Shown here: positions 34,141-46,200 of the stretch, in pieces | How the letters are laid out: each line of letters opens with the position of its first letter | How positions within the stretch are numbered: position 1 is the stretch's first letter | NCBI GenBank assembly: GCA_050084985.1 | Contig: JBITNC010000001.1 | Span: 20,708,001 to 20,772,000, forward strand | Direction: 5' to 3' | From: Nageia nagi | Taxonomy: Eukaryota; Pinophyta | DNA length: 64,000 nt | Translations under genes and position numbers: made by a program | Notes under the pieces: model-generated | The model's database searches: none | What the model saw: the letters and a program-made list of their open reading frames with translations, nothing else | Told to the model about the DNA's origin: nothing

Positions 34141-36967
34141 ATATACCAAAGTTTAACCATTGAGAATGTGCTTAGGTAAGAAGGTGTCTCCCATTTGCTA
34201 TACAAAAAAGTGAAAGTGTTAACCCTTGTAATCATGTGAACTAAGTTAATCATATTTACATGTTTAGTTTTAATCATACATATATTTTAAAGAATAATTA
34301 TACATGTTAAATTGATAAAAGAACATGCTTAACTTATTAAAAAAAATTCATAAGATCAAATGTTTTTAAACTCATAATACATCCCATTTCTCTAACACTT
34401 TTTTCATCTCCAAGTACCATATATGTAGAGGGAATTATTGAATCTTATTTTCTTATCTAAAATTAGGCCTTCACTTGGATGCTTGCAAGGTGGAGCCCAT
34501 GTACTACCAATCCTCAACTAGTTCACCTTGGTTAGTAATATACTCTTATAAGGAGGAGAACTAACTATTTTCTAAAGTTATGATGAATGTTGGATCAATC
34601 AAATTATTAATCTTGATTAGATTTTAAATTTGCCACCTAGGTTATTAGAATAATCCTTGAGTGGATGTGTGAATATGTGGTATCATTACACACATGCCTT
34701 TCCACCTATTGGAGTTATGTTCAATTTAATAGTGAACTTAGGTGTAATTAAGAAGTACAAACTTTTTACTATTTGGATTGTTGTACTGAAGGCTCCAATT
34801 TTCCTCATCCTCATCTTGTGGCACCCCAAATAAGTCATGTTGCAGAATATATGTATGAATGTGTTCATTTTAGGGTGTTGCACATTCAATGTTTATGATT
34901 TTTGCATAAGTAAATAAAGCAAAGATGCAAAATATAAAGGTGCATAAAAAAATAAAACATCACCCATTAATAACTTGAAACCTAAGAGTCCAATGGGTTT
35001 TTTTTACTAACCACTAAAGGACATCATTACATAAGTCCATTCATAACCTTACATAAGGAATAAATACATAGAGAGACATAAAATATTCTAAGTAATTAAC
35101 ATGCATAAAGAATTTAAGTAAAAATATCATAAGATTTCTCCCCTTTTTTACTTTAAAAAAACATCTTAAGTCAAGTTCTTTCCCTTCAATAGAAACTTAA
35201 AAAATAGCATTATTAGGTTACCATAGTACTAAAAAAATTTGCATTTTTACCAAAGTAAAAAAATTGCAATTAGATTAAAGCATTGGCATAAATATTCCTC
35301 CATAATGCCTAAAAAATTATCTTTCAAGTTCAAAGGCAAAAATAATTAAAAAAAAATTATTTTCCATTAAAGTAATTTTAAGGAAAAAATTACCTCCAAA
35401 AATTACCTTCTAAACATTTGAAAAAAAAAGAACTTTCCCTTAAAAATAATAATCCATCTCTTTAACATAAAAAAAAAAAATTAAAAAAGTGAGAGTACTA
35501 TTCATAAAAATAGGAATAAAAGCATTAACACTCACTGTAACAAAATTGAATAATCCTCCAAGTGCAATAAATAAAACAAATTAACTTGCACTCCAAAAAA
35601 ATTAATACTAAAAACATAAACAAAGGTCTTATTTTCCTCTTCAAAAATATGGGATGTAAAAAATCCCATCTACCTCTCTGCAAGAAATGAATATGGAGAG
35701 TACTATTTTAGTATATTAATAAATAAGTGGAGATTTGTACTCCATGAAATGTAAGAGAGGTAATAAAAAAATAGTATATGTATAAACTTTACACAGAGGA
35801 GGAAGGAAATGGAGAAAAAACAAGGTTGATTATAGGAGGGGGGTAGAGGAGAGAGTTGTAAGGTAGGAAAAAAAAATGTAGATAGAACATCTGAAGGTTT
35901 CATGTTCAATACATGCTCATCGCATGATATATTGGTGATGCTAAGAGGAATATAGCCAAGCAAGGAAGGAGGAGGAGGAGGTTTCAACATGCAAGAGGAG
36001 ACATAGAGGGTTGACCAAGAAAGGAGGAGGTTTCAAATCATAAGAGGAGGCATAAAGGGTTAAGAAAACATGCAAATGGAAGTTTATATCACAATAATAG
36101 GTGCAAATGATCAAGATCAAGTTGTCTATGCATTCCAATCTTACTCCAATCTATATGTGGTGTAACGGCTAGGTGAGAGAGAGGGTCGAGCGAGAGGTCT
36201 AGCATTGAGAGGAGTAAATTGAAGTAGGTTTGGGTGGTGAGAAGGAATCACAACACATAGCACCATCATCCTCCTAAGGATCAAACAAATGCATTGGGAA
36301 GGTGAGTGAATGTGCCACCATAAGGGTGAGGTCATCGCCATACTTAGTCAACACCCCCCCTTTTTCATTCAAAATAAATTGTAATAATACAAGCACTATC
36401 ACCCTCCCTTTTTTTGATAAAGTATAATAAAATTTGTATAGGAAATTAAAGATTTGAATTAAAGTTTTGAACATGCCTCCCTCTCCTTTTTTGAAAGAAA
36501 TACATATATCTTTTTGTAGAAAAAAATAACCTTTTTTTTTAAAAAGCTAAAAAAATAGCCTTATAAGGTGCAAAACAAAAATAATGTCTCTTCCATAAAA
36601 GATATAGTATATTATTTTGAAGAAAAAAGATGCAATTTTTGTATACTATCCTCTTAAATAGAAAATATATCAATATATTAAGCAATTTTGTAAAAAAAAT
36701 TGCAACTAACATAAGAGGTTAGTATAAATAAGAGAAACAAATTGCATTACATTGCTATTTTGACCATATATTGCTAAAAAACAAACTAACACATCTCACA
36801 AAATATGTTAGTATCTTAATGAAATGATAAAAAAAAAAAAAAAAGAAATAAAGGAGGTTATACTTTCTCAAATTTTTACTTCAACAAGGTTGTAGTTGAA
36901 GGAACAAGACTTCCAAGTTGATTAAGGATGAGGAACCTACATGATGTTAAAGAAGAGCCTTCAACAT
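34140..36967 (-). other. Long AT-rich leader of element 4
   Basis: About 2.8 kb without coding content between gag and the primer binding site, compared with 190 bp in element 1. A block at about 34640-34890 is similar to one at 40030-40270 in element 5 (shared pieces include GTGGTATCA, ACACACATGCCT and GAATGTGTTCATTTTAGGG). At 35955-36060 there is an imperfect tandem duplication around AGGAGGAGGTTTCAA. A-runs are common. The leader may have gained an insertion, but no boundary was found. Confidence 0.6.
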
Positions 36968-36980
36968 GGCTCTGATACCA
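36968..36980 (-). other. Primer binding site of element 4
   Basis: TGGTATCAGAGCC on the minus strand, two bases inside the 5' LTR. It is complementary to the 3' end of initiator tRNA-Met and fixes the orientation of the element. Confidence 0.9.
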
Positions 36981-36982
36981 AA

Positions 36983-37483
36983 TAAAGGAAGTGAACTTAA
37001 ATAACATAATTCTAAACTACCAAGATAACTTGAAATCTCACTCTAACATCAATATTTAAAGAATAACAATCTCACAAATCAACATATGATATAAAATGGT
37101 TCTTCCAACTATGAGTACATCCACTAACTAAGATCTTTCTTCTCTCACAAATACAACTCTCTTACAAGAACTCTTTCTTCATCTCCTAATCACTAATCCT
37201 AGAGCATAACTTTGCTTCACAATTTTGTGAGTGATCACAAAGGGGGGACATTCTATTTATAGGCCAAAATCCCCCTTTGGATCACCCTTTTAACCATTAT
37301 TCAAAGGCATGACATGCTTCACCCTTTTACCTAATGGCTATGCTCATGAGATGGAGTGTAGGATAAGTTACATTATCATATTCACTTAAATACTTAAGAT
37401 ATCTAGGAATACCATTAAGTATTAGTGAATTTACAAAGAGGAACATTACAAAACTTTACAATAATGCATTATACATTTCAAAA
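36983..37483 (-). repeat. 5' LTR of element 4
   Basis: About 501 bp, aligned with 29099-29585 and with the solo LTR at 15181-15679. A TATA box (CCTATAAATAG, minus strand) lies near 37258 and the inverted repeat at 37381-37429. The usual terminal TGTTGG is decayed to TTTTGA. Confidence 0.85.
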
Positions 37484-38760
37484 AAATTTACAACCCTTGA
37501 TAAAAAGACTAATAGAAGAAGGTTGGTATAGCCTATAACCTCTATGCTAATTTTTATAGCCCACAAAGATACACTTTTTAGATCTTTCATCCAACTTCTT
37601 CCTTTTCTCATGAACAACAAAGACATAATCATCACAGCCAAAGGCCCTAAAGTGAGAGATGTTAGGTTTCTTTCTTTTCCATGACTCATATGGATTTTTG
37701 CCTTCAATTATTTTCATAGGACACCTATTTGAGATGTAGATTGTAATATTTACAACTTCACCCCATAAGAAGCTAGGAAGATCACCCAACATATGTCTTG
37801 CCATTTTTTGAATGGTTCTATTCTTTCTTTTGGCTACACCATTCTACTAAGGAGTGTAAGGAATTGTAAACTACCTCTTGATTCCATACTTGGTACAATA
37901 ATCATATAATTCATTACTATTATACTCACCTCGATTATCAGATCTAAACATATTGATTTTGAATTCAAATTAATTTTCTACCAAGGCTTTGAAATATTTG
38001 AACCTATCAAAGGTTTGATCCTTTTGCTCTATAAGATAACCAAATGTCATCCTATTGAATTCATTAATAAAGGTCAAGATATAAGATGCTCCCCTAAGTG
38101 ACTTAGTCAAAAATTGACCCATCAAATCTAAATGCACAAGTTGAAGAGGTTGAGTTTCTTTTGTTTTCTTATCTTTTGGTAACTTTTTTCAATTCATTTT
38201 ACCTAGAATTCATTTCTCATAAAGATTAATTATAGGTGTTATTATAGGAAAACATTTCACAAGTTCATGATCTTTCATAACTTGAATGTTCTTATGGTTT
38301 AGGTGGCCTAATCAATGGTGCCAAAGATTGCCTTTAGACCAAACATTAGTTTCAAGGCACATCTTTTTTGTATATTGATCCACAATGTAAAGCTCATTTT
38401 CATTGAACCTTTCACCAAAGTGGTACGACCATTTTTCATGCACCAAGAATGTGAGTTAAACTCAAAAAAGTAACCTTTTCTTGCAACTTGAATTATAAAA
38501 AGAAGATTCATAGTAAGTTTTGGCACATAAAGCACATTCTCAAGAATATTTCCTTGTATCAACACACTCTTAATACCTTGAACATCAAGAACTAAATTAT
38601 CACCTATCATAATTGTATCTTTTCTATACTTATGAAAGTTTTCAAACTTATCTTTTTCAAAATGCATGTGATTAGTGCATCCAGAATCAACAATCAAATC
38701 ATTTGAAAAAGTGTGATACTTGGAGTAAAAGGCACAACATAAGAATAATTCTTATTCTTC
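37484..38760 (-). pseudogene. Copia pol: protease and integrase (element 5, right fragment)
   Basis: Minus-strand Copia sequence upstream of the RT fragment at 28279-29098. The stretch 38697-38308 begins with an intact protease motif, IVDSGCTNHMHFEKDKFENF, and ends near a TGA in WHH-stop-LGHL. Integrase continues to 37484; PQQNG is two TAG stops and the catalytic Glu is Lys (AKRKNRTI, near 37830). The stretch 37804-37547 holds MARHMLGDLPSFLWGEVV and HFRAFGCDDYVFVV. Reading ends inside the VKFNE segment at the element 4 insertion. Confidence 0.85.
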
Positions 38761-39620
38761 TTTTTATTATGATATTTGTTTGGTTTTTTAGACCCTTTTT
38801 CACCTTGATATTTCTTTTTTTTGAAGCAATCAACTTCCTTATGACCATATATGTCATAGAAATTATGATTTACATCAAATTTAATTTTGGTTTTCTTTTA
38901 ATTATCATGATCATAATTCTTCTTATTTCTACCTTTATTGAAGTTATTCTTAGGAGCATGATAACCCTTCTTTTGGTTATGGTTCTTCTTTTTTAAATGA
39001 AACTTCAATGGACCAAGTACCACAGAAGGCTTCTTAAGAGTGGTGATCAACACTTTATTGTTAAGTGTTTTCTCATATTTTAACATAATCCTTGACAAAG
39101 TTTCCAAGGAGAATACTTTTTTTCATCATCAAGCCTAGTTTCAATAATAGTGACAAAGTGATTACATGTAGTAAGAGGTTTTGAAGGATGATGAAAGTCA
39201 AAAACTCATTGTTGATCCAATTGCAATCACATCCCACTAACTAGGTTCTAATATTAATAACCTTATTCAAATATATTACCATACTTTTATTTTTCTTTTA
39301 ATATGATTATAGTAACTTTTGAAGAATGGTGAACCTTCTAGAGAATTTGGTGCCAAGGTAGACACTCTAGTTTATCTGAAGCTTCCTTTGTAGTATTTAA
39401 AAAAGATATCATGAGAAGGATTTTATTTAAAATAGCATGAAAGATCATAGAGGTTATCAAATCATTCTTTATATAATAAGCTTCAAGTTTCTTCTCCTCT
39501 GATGGACCAACTTAGTTTTCATTGAAAATCATCCAAAGTTTCCATGCTTGAAGTTCTACTTTCATCTTAGGTTCCCAAATACCATAGTTGAAACCATCTA
39601 GAATATGCTTAGATGCAAAA
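38760..39620 (-). pseudogene. Copia gag (element 5), degenerate
   Basis: Minus-strand capsid remnant with the C-terminal segment METLSRIMLKYEKTLNNKVL (39107-39045) and a zinc knuckle near 38850 that reads HNFYDIYGHKEVDC: the first two cysteines are His and Tyr. More N-terminal parts to about 39620 contain stops. Confidence 0.75.
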
Positions 39621-40817
39621 ATTTCCCATTGCTATAAAAAATATGAAGGATATAAATAATATAAGCATACATGTTGAATTTAAAATAATAATCATACTAA
39701 TACATGATTGAACTAATCAACAAATCAACTGCTTAAATTTTTAATAAGAATTATAATCATACATCCAACATCTTCATCACCAAGTATAATCATACAGAGG
39801 AAAACATTGAGGCTTGTTTTCTTGTCTAAACTTAGGCCTTCACCTATATGCCCATAATATGGAACCTAGGTCCCACCAATCCTCAACCAATTCACCTTGG
39901 GTAGTGATATACTTTCATTAGGAGAAGTACTAGCTATTTTCCAAGTTTATGACATATGTTGGATTAACCAAATTAATTATCTTAATTAAGTTTTCAATTT
40001 TTCTCTTAGGTTATTAGGATAATCCCTAAATGGATGATCATACATGTGGTATCACTACACACATGCCTGTCTAGCTATATGGAGTTAAATCTATACCAAT
40101 AGAGGATTTAGGGAAAATTAATAAGTACAAAATTTTCAACACTTGGATCATTAAATTAAAAAGGTACTATTCTACTATATCCTCACCTCATGGATCCCCA
40201 AATAAGTCATATTGCAGAATAAATATGTGAATGTGTTCATTTTAGGGGAAGCAATTTTCAATGTTTATGTACTTTATGTATAAAGTAATAGTGTAAAATA
40301 CTAAAATATTTTAAACATGAAACTACATTCAACATCATCCATAAGTATGAACCAAAGATTCCAATGAGTTTTGTTACAACCCCTAATGGAACTCTTTATA
40401 AAGATTCATTAATTTTAAGTAACAATAAATGAGCTTAAGAGTTCAATGGGTTTTGTTACAACCCCTAATGGAACTCTATACAAAGGTTCATTATCAAAAA
40501 TTTAGGAATTCTCCACCTTGTTACTTAAAAAATGAACTTAAAAATAATTTCTTATTTGTAATTTATCATCAAAATAAATTCATAAGAAAAATATTTAAGA
40601 GAAATTTTATCTATCCACATGCATTAGGACAAAATATTAAACTATGCATTAAAAAAAAATTATCCACATAGCAAAAATCATCCATTAAAACATTCCTCCC
40701 TTTTTGTATTAAATGCATGATTAATAAAGTCCCTTATTATATTTACACTAAGGTGAAAAGATAATTTTAGCAAATGTAGAAATATTATCCTTAAAAAATA
40801 TAATAATAATCTCTCTT
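39620..40817 (-). other. AT-rich leader of element 5
   Basis: Non-coding, AT-rich, homologous in its central part (40030-40270) to the leader of element 4. A short direct repeat (CAATGAGTTTTGTTACAACC / CAATGGGTTTTGTTACAACC) occurs near 40361 and 40443. No primer binding site could be recognised next to the LTR. Confidence 0.6.
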
Positions 40818-41373
<556 letters not shown>

Positions 41374-42330
41374 CATATGTGAGCCCTTACCTCTATATTC
41401 CTCTTCCTACATTGCTTAACCTCTATAATTTCATAGGTGACATAGTGAGACTTCCTTTGAGGGATTTAACTTTATCTATGGATTTAGCTGTACATGGTCT
41501 TTGTAGATGTTGGTTCTTTGAGGTTAGTGAGATTCTCTAGCAATTTGGTTTCTCTCAAGATTTCCTACCTACACCTCAAGGGAGTTTAGTTAGTTCCCTT
41601 GAAAACTCTTTCTTAGCTATTTGAGATACCATTTATAGGGCCTTTATTCATACCACCTATGTCTCTCCTCCTCATCCATTATTTCCAAAGTTGGTACACT
41701 ATGCATAACACTATTTACAGATTAATAGTGGTTTGATCCTCACCCTAGGATACATTATTTTACATCTTTCTCGTAGATTAAAGATGTTCCTAGGATATTT
41801 TCAATTTTTCTCCCATTAGCTAAGGGTAAAGATAGATCATCATCTAGCTCAAGATCTACACACTTGCTATATTTATTTTCTAGAACTCAAGATTGAGGAT
41901 CACTTCATCTTTTTATGTTCTATACATATTATGATATAGAAGATTAGTATTATTATATTTTTAGAGATGCACATGTAATTTTGTCTACTTTATTTTAGTA
42001 TCTTGATCAATGATCTCTAACTCTCTGCCTTTGGGAGACATTGCTTCTTCGAAAGCATCTTCTCTCTTGAGATCAACATCTAGTAGGTGATCATTCTATT
42101 ACATATTTATTTCATGCTTCTTTCACATATGAGTCTCATAGGATACCTCAAGATGAGCCCCCTCCCCCTACTCGACACACTAGTAGATGCCTTATTGATA
42201 CTCAGGCACTAGTGAGGACTCTTCAGATCATATGTTTCTTTACCTCTAGTAGCAGGGATAAGGTAGGCTTCCCTTATATGAGTGATATCTTTCTATAGTA
42301 TAGTTATCATATATGATGGCCCTCTCTTGA
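41374..42330 (+). pseudogene. LINE reverse transcriptase C-terminal part (second copy)
   Basis: Plus-strand LINE remnant of the same kind as at 6100-15180. Readable segments are LSMDLAVHGLCRCWFFEVSE (near 41470), QGSLVSSLENSFLAI, DTIYRAFIHTTYVSPPHPLF (near 41625) and LILTLGYIILHLSRRLKMFL (near 41740). A decayed zinc-binding C-terminal region follows near 41860. Stops occur every 20-60 codons. The 5' half is absent because element 5 inserted at 41374; it should lie beyond the assembly gap. The exact 3' end is not determined. Confidence 0.65.
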
Positions 42331-45300
42331 TTGTATCTTTGTATATGTCTCCCTTTTTAGGGGTTATATTATTCTTATTCTAATTACACTATTTACTTTT
42401 TTGCTTTCTTATATTGGACCCACTAGCAAACATATTGGTATCTTGTTCATGATTGTATCCACTAGGCCCATTGACCAATTTTGGTTATCTGTGGACATTA
42501 ATATAATTTCTTTCTTTCTCCCTCTAATGGCTTATCTAGATTAATATCAAGACTCATCCTTTAGCCTTTCTAGATATTGTTTTGACTCTAGACCACTTGA
42601 AAATTCTTTCTATGATTTTACATAATTCTTTCTTCCTAATTCTATACTTAGTATAGAAGAGTTAATTTTTGCATAATACATCAAAGTCTAATGCTTATTT
42701 TGGTCAACAATTTAAATTTTAAGTATCTCACTTAACAAATAATCTATATTGATAAACTAATGGTCAATGAATTGGTTTTTCCTTATTTTTTATCCATTGC
42801 ATAATCTATTGATGAATCATATCTAAAATAAACTGGGAATGATTATGTTCTTTCATAGCAAGTTATCTCAATTGTATTCCATTCTCTTTATGGAGTTTTT
42901 TATAAGTATTAAAGAGTGATATTTTATTCCTTTTGGATGTTAGTCTTTTGTTTGAGAGAGTCTAAAAGTTTAGTTTAAACTTCATGTAGGTCTTCTAAGC
43001 ATGGCTTCCCTTCTAATATTTTATTCTACAATTATGTTATTTTATCATGACACTTAGTAATTTTTTTATCCATGAACTTGGTGAACACTATTGTAGAATT
43101 TTGTCTATAGTATTTTTTATGTTTGTACAATCTTCCTAGAGAATTTTTAGCTTTTGTTATGCTTTCATTTCCATATTCTTATGTTGTTGATTCCAATAAG
43201 TGATAATTTTTATATGCCTTTATTTTTTCTTCTCTTTATTTTCATCTGATTGCCTCTCTCATCAAGTCCCTTAATTGATCTTCAAGTTTTAAGGTATTTT
43301 ATATCTAAGTTTTTGGCATTTTGTAGTGAAGAACTCTCATGGCCTATTATGTGTATCTTTATAATTTTTATATCTATTATTGGTTTCATGGTAATTATTT
43401 AATTTTATGATGATTTTCAATCAAAGCACTAATGATATAATGTATTTAGTTGCCAAGGTCAAGGGTGCTTCTAATTTAAAAATTTGATAGCTCTTATTGG
43501 ATAGATAATATTCATATATGTAGTTTATTTTGTAGGATATCTAACTATTAATAGGAATGAATATTACACTACTTTCTTGTAATGTACCTTTATAGGATCT
43601 ATCCAATTTCTTACTTAATTCCATATTCATCCATAAATTAGGGCATCAAGGTAAATGCTTATTAACCATACAAACATATCCTCAAAATTGGAATATAATA
43701 TTAGTAGCCAAATCAGGTATAAAGCTCATATAACATGTAAATATGACCATAACTAGGGCATAAACTAGATCTATAACATAACAAAAATATAGCTCCAAAA
43801 TTTTAATTCCCATATATTCCCATGCATAATGTAGATAGTAGCATAACATAAATATATAGGAACATTCATTCATATTTGAGATGTAATATGAGAGATAATA
43901 TCATCAATAATAAACCAAGAATAAGTGTAGGTGTGTAACAAGATTATAGCAAGTTCTAGGGCAAAAAGAAAGACTCTAAAATGCTCAAACTAGACTCCTC
44001 AAAACTAGTGCAAGTCTTAAGAAGGCTCTCAAGCTAAATGCAAGTGTCAATATGCCTCCCAATGGTAGGTGGAAGCTCCCAAATGGCAATAATGATAGGC
44101 ACAACCTCTTCAAGAGATGTAGAAGCATATATGAGCCACTTTTAAGCTAGGGAGTAGCCCTAAGCCCTAGAAGGTAGAGAATGGAAGCATCCCTAAGCTC
44201 GAAATGATACAAGATTGAATATACAAGATGATCTTAAAGTGGTGAATATTTTCTCCATTTATAGATGCTTTTACATTGAAATTACCATTTATTAAACTCA
44301 TGATCAACTTGGAATAAAATAACTTTCTTCTATCCAACTTTGCCTTCCTAATTTTGATGCTCATGATATTCAAAGACTAGCTTGGTAGGTGAACTTGAAA
44401 ATGCAATATCTCTCTCATTTCTTAACTAAATATTCTCCAAGGCTCATTGTGAAAGTTGTGCCTTATTTAAGGCTTTTCTAAATTGGGGATATTACAATTC
44501 TATCCTCCTTACATTTCTTATCCTTAAGCAATGACAACATACATCTCAAAGTCATCCAGATGAATTCAACTGTGATCCTAAGGTCCCAAGTCATTCTCCA
44601 CATAAGTTTACAATGCTGATGTTGATACTTAATTTTGATGAAGATTTTCTTACATGCTTACTCCCTCCTAATGCCCATAGTGATTCAAGAAATCAATTAT
44701 GTCACAAGTGAAGAGCTAAGGAAATAACCCAACAAGATCAAGTCTAAACTCATCATAAAAGTAGTGTTGATTGGTTGCACCAAACTAATCATAATTTCTA
44801 TCCAAAGACCTTCAAATGATGTTAAGAACCCATGTAATATTTCAATTTTTATTATATCATCATTACTATTAGAAACAAACAAACAAGTTAGTAAAAATAA
44901 ATCTTCTTATTATTTAAGGAATGAAGTGTGGTCCTTTATGTTTTCCAATTGTTGTACTTATCCATTTATTCTTGTTATCTCCACCATGTAGCCACTTGTT
45001 AAACTATTCAAAATTGAAAATCCAAGTGTTGTAGTAGCCATCATTCCTATGAAAATATTAGTTATGAAGTAAATCTGATCCAAAACTGAGACTATAAGCA
45101 AAGCAATGACCTTCTTTACTCCAATGTTCATAGATGAAAGAAACTCTAATCCCAATGGTATGCCAATAGTGATTACAAAGATAGCCTTATTAGGCTAATG
45201 AAAACCCAAACAATACTCTCTATTTCAACACCATGTGTATAAATATTTTTTCTTTTAGATATAGTCATTAATATAGGGGTGGAAGTCCTCCAAATAATAA

Positions 45301-46200
45301 TTAATTGAACTATCACTGATCAAATCCCCTGTATGCAAGTTAGCCTTAATCAATCCTACAATGCAAAATCCTTCTAGAAGTGAGAGGTAAACATTTAAAT
45401 TCCAATCTTTTTTTGAAATGCCAAGAATGCTACCTTTTTTTTATCAAGTTTGATCCTATCAAAACTCTATTTGTAGTAGTCTTGATGAGAAACCAATGAT
45501 GATGCCTAGAGCTTGTACCATCATTTTTGTATTGTGCAATATGTTTTCCAATAAGTAGACAACTTTGGAAAGCTTTATTTGGTATAAATTTATGGTAAAA
45601 CCTCTCAAACTTTATTAGATATTCATTTGACATGAAAAGATTATGAATTGATGACTAAAAGTTTTGAAGTTCTATTAATGTACTATTTTGAATCCTCACC
45701 TTCTTATTCATAATAGTTGGTAACTTATCTTCATAATGTATGCCCTAGGTGTTATGTACATGGTCATAAAATCTAGCAATCTAAATGAAGTTAAGATGGT
45801 TTTGGTAGGCCTCCTTAATACATTCAATTGTGAGATACTCAATTGACAAGATCCTTTTTCCAAGTAACATGTTTTTAGTTACATAAGACTAAAGTGAAAT
45901 TATTGAACTTAGGCCTTCCCACTTCTTAGTATTATAAATGATATGTGGATTTATGTTAATTACAATATCCATATGTATCAAGGCATATTAGCCTTTATTC
46001 AACTCAAAATGATTACATTATATCTCTTACCATTTGTTTGGGAGTGTCATGAATACCTCTAAAAGATAAATTCAATTTGAATTCCATACCTTGGCATACA
46101 TTTATCAACATAGTTAGGTGCAACAAAGTGTGGAAAAGTGTATACCTATTATATCCTCTCTCGAGGGTGGTGCAGGTTTAACCATTTTCTCTCTTGAATT
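42331..46200. other. AT-rich region, no recognisable gene
   Basis: Nearly 4 kb with only short ORFs on both strands. Minus-strand stretches at 44167-44373, 44697-44882, 44958-45155 and 45430-45633 look mildly protein-like but match no family I know and do not share a frame. No LTR boundary or RNA gene was found. Confidence 0.5.

Larger units (their letters stand above)
29099..37483 (-). mobile_element. Ty1/copia LTR retrotransposon (element 4) nested in element 5
   Basis: An 8.4-kb minus-strand element with 3' LTR at 29099-29585 and 5' LTR at 36983-37483, an intact primer binding site and a polypurine tract. Flanks AACTT (29094-29098) and AAATT (37484-37488) match at four of five positions and fit a decayed target duplication. 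Host pol sequence on either side belongs to one Copia element cut within its VKFNE segment. The LTRs differ at roughly 10% by eye. Coding regions are heavily mutated: protease DSG reads KSG, the integrase Glu is Lys, and the RT YVDD reads YVYV. The exact left boundary is uncertain by a few bases. Confidence 0.88.

Noticed and set aside
44167-45633. Cluster of minus-strand ORFs of 60-70 residues
   Set aside because: They are in different frames, short, and resemble no family; not enough to call a gene.
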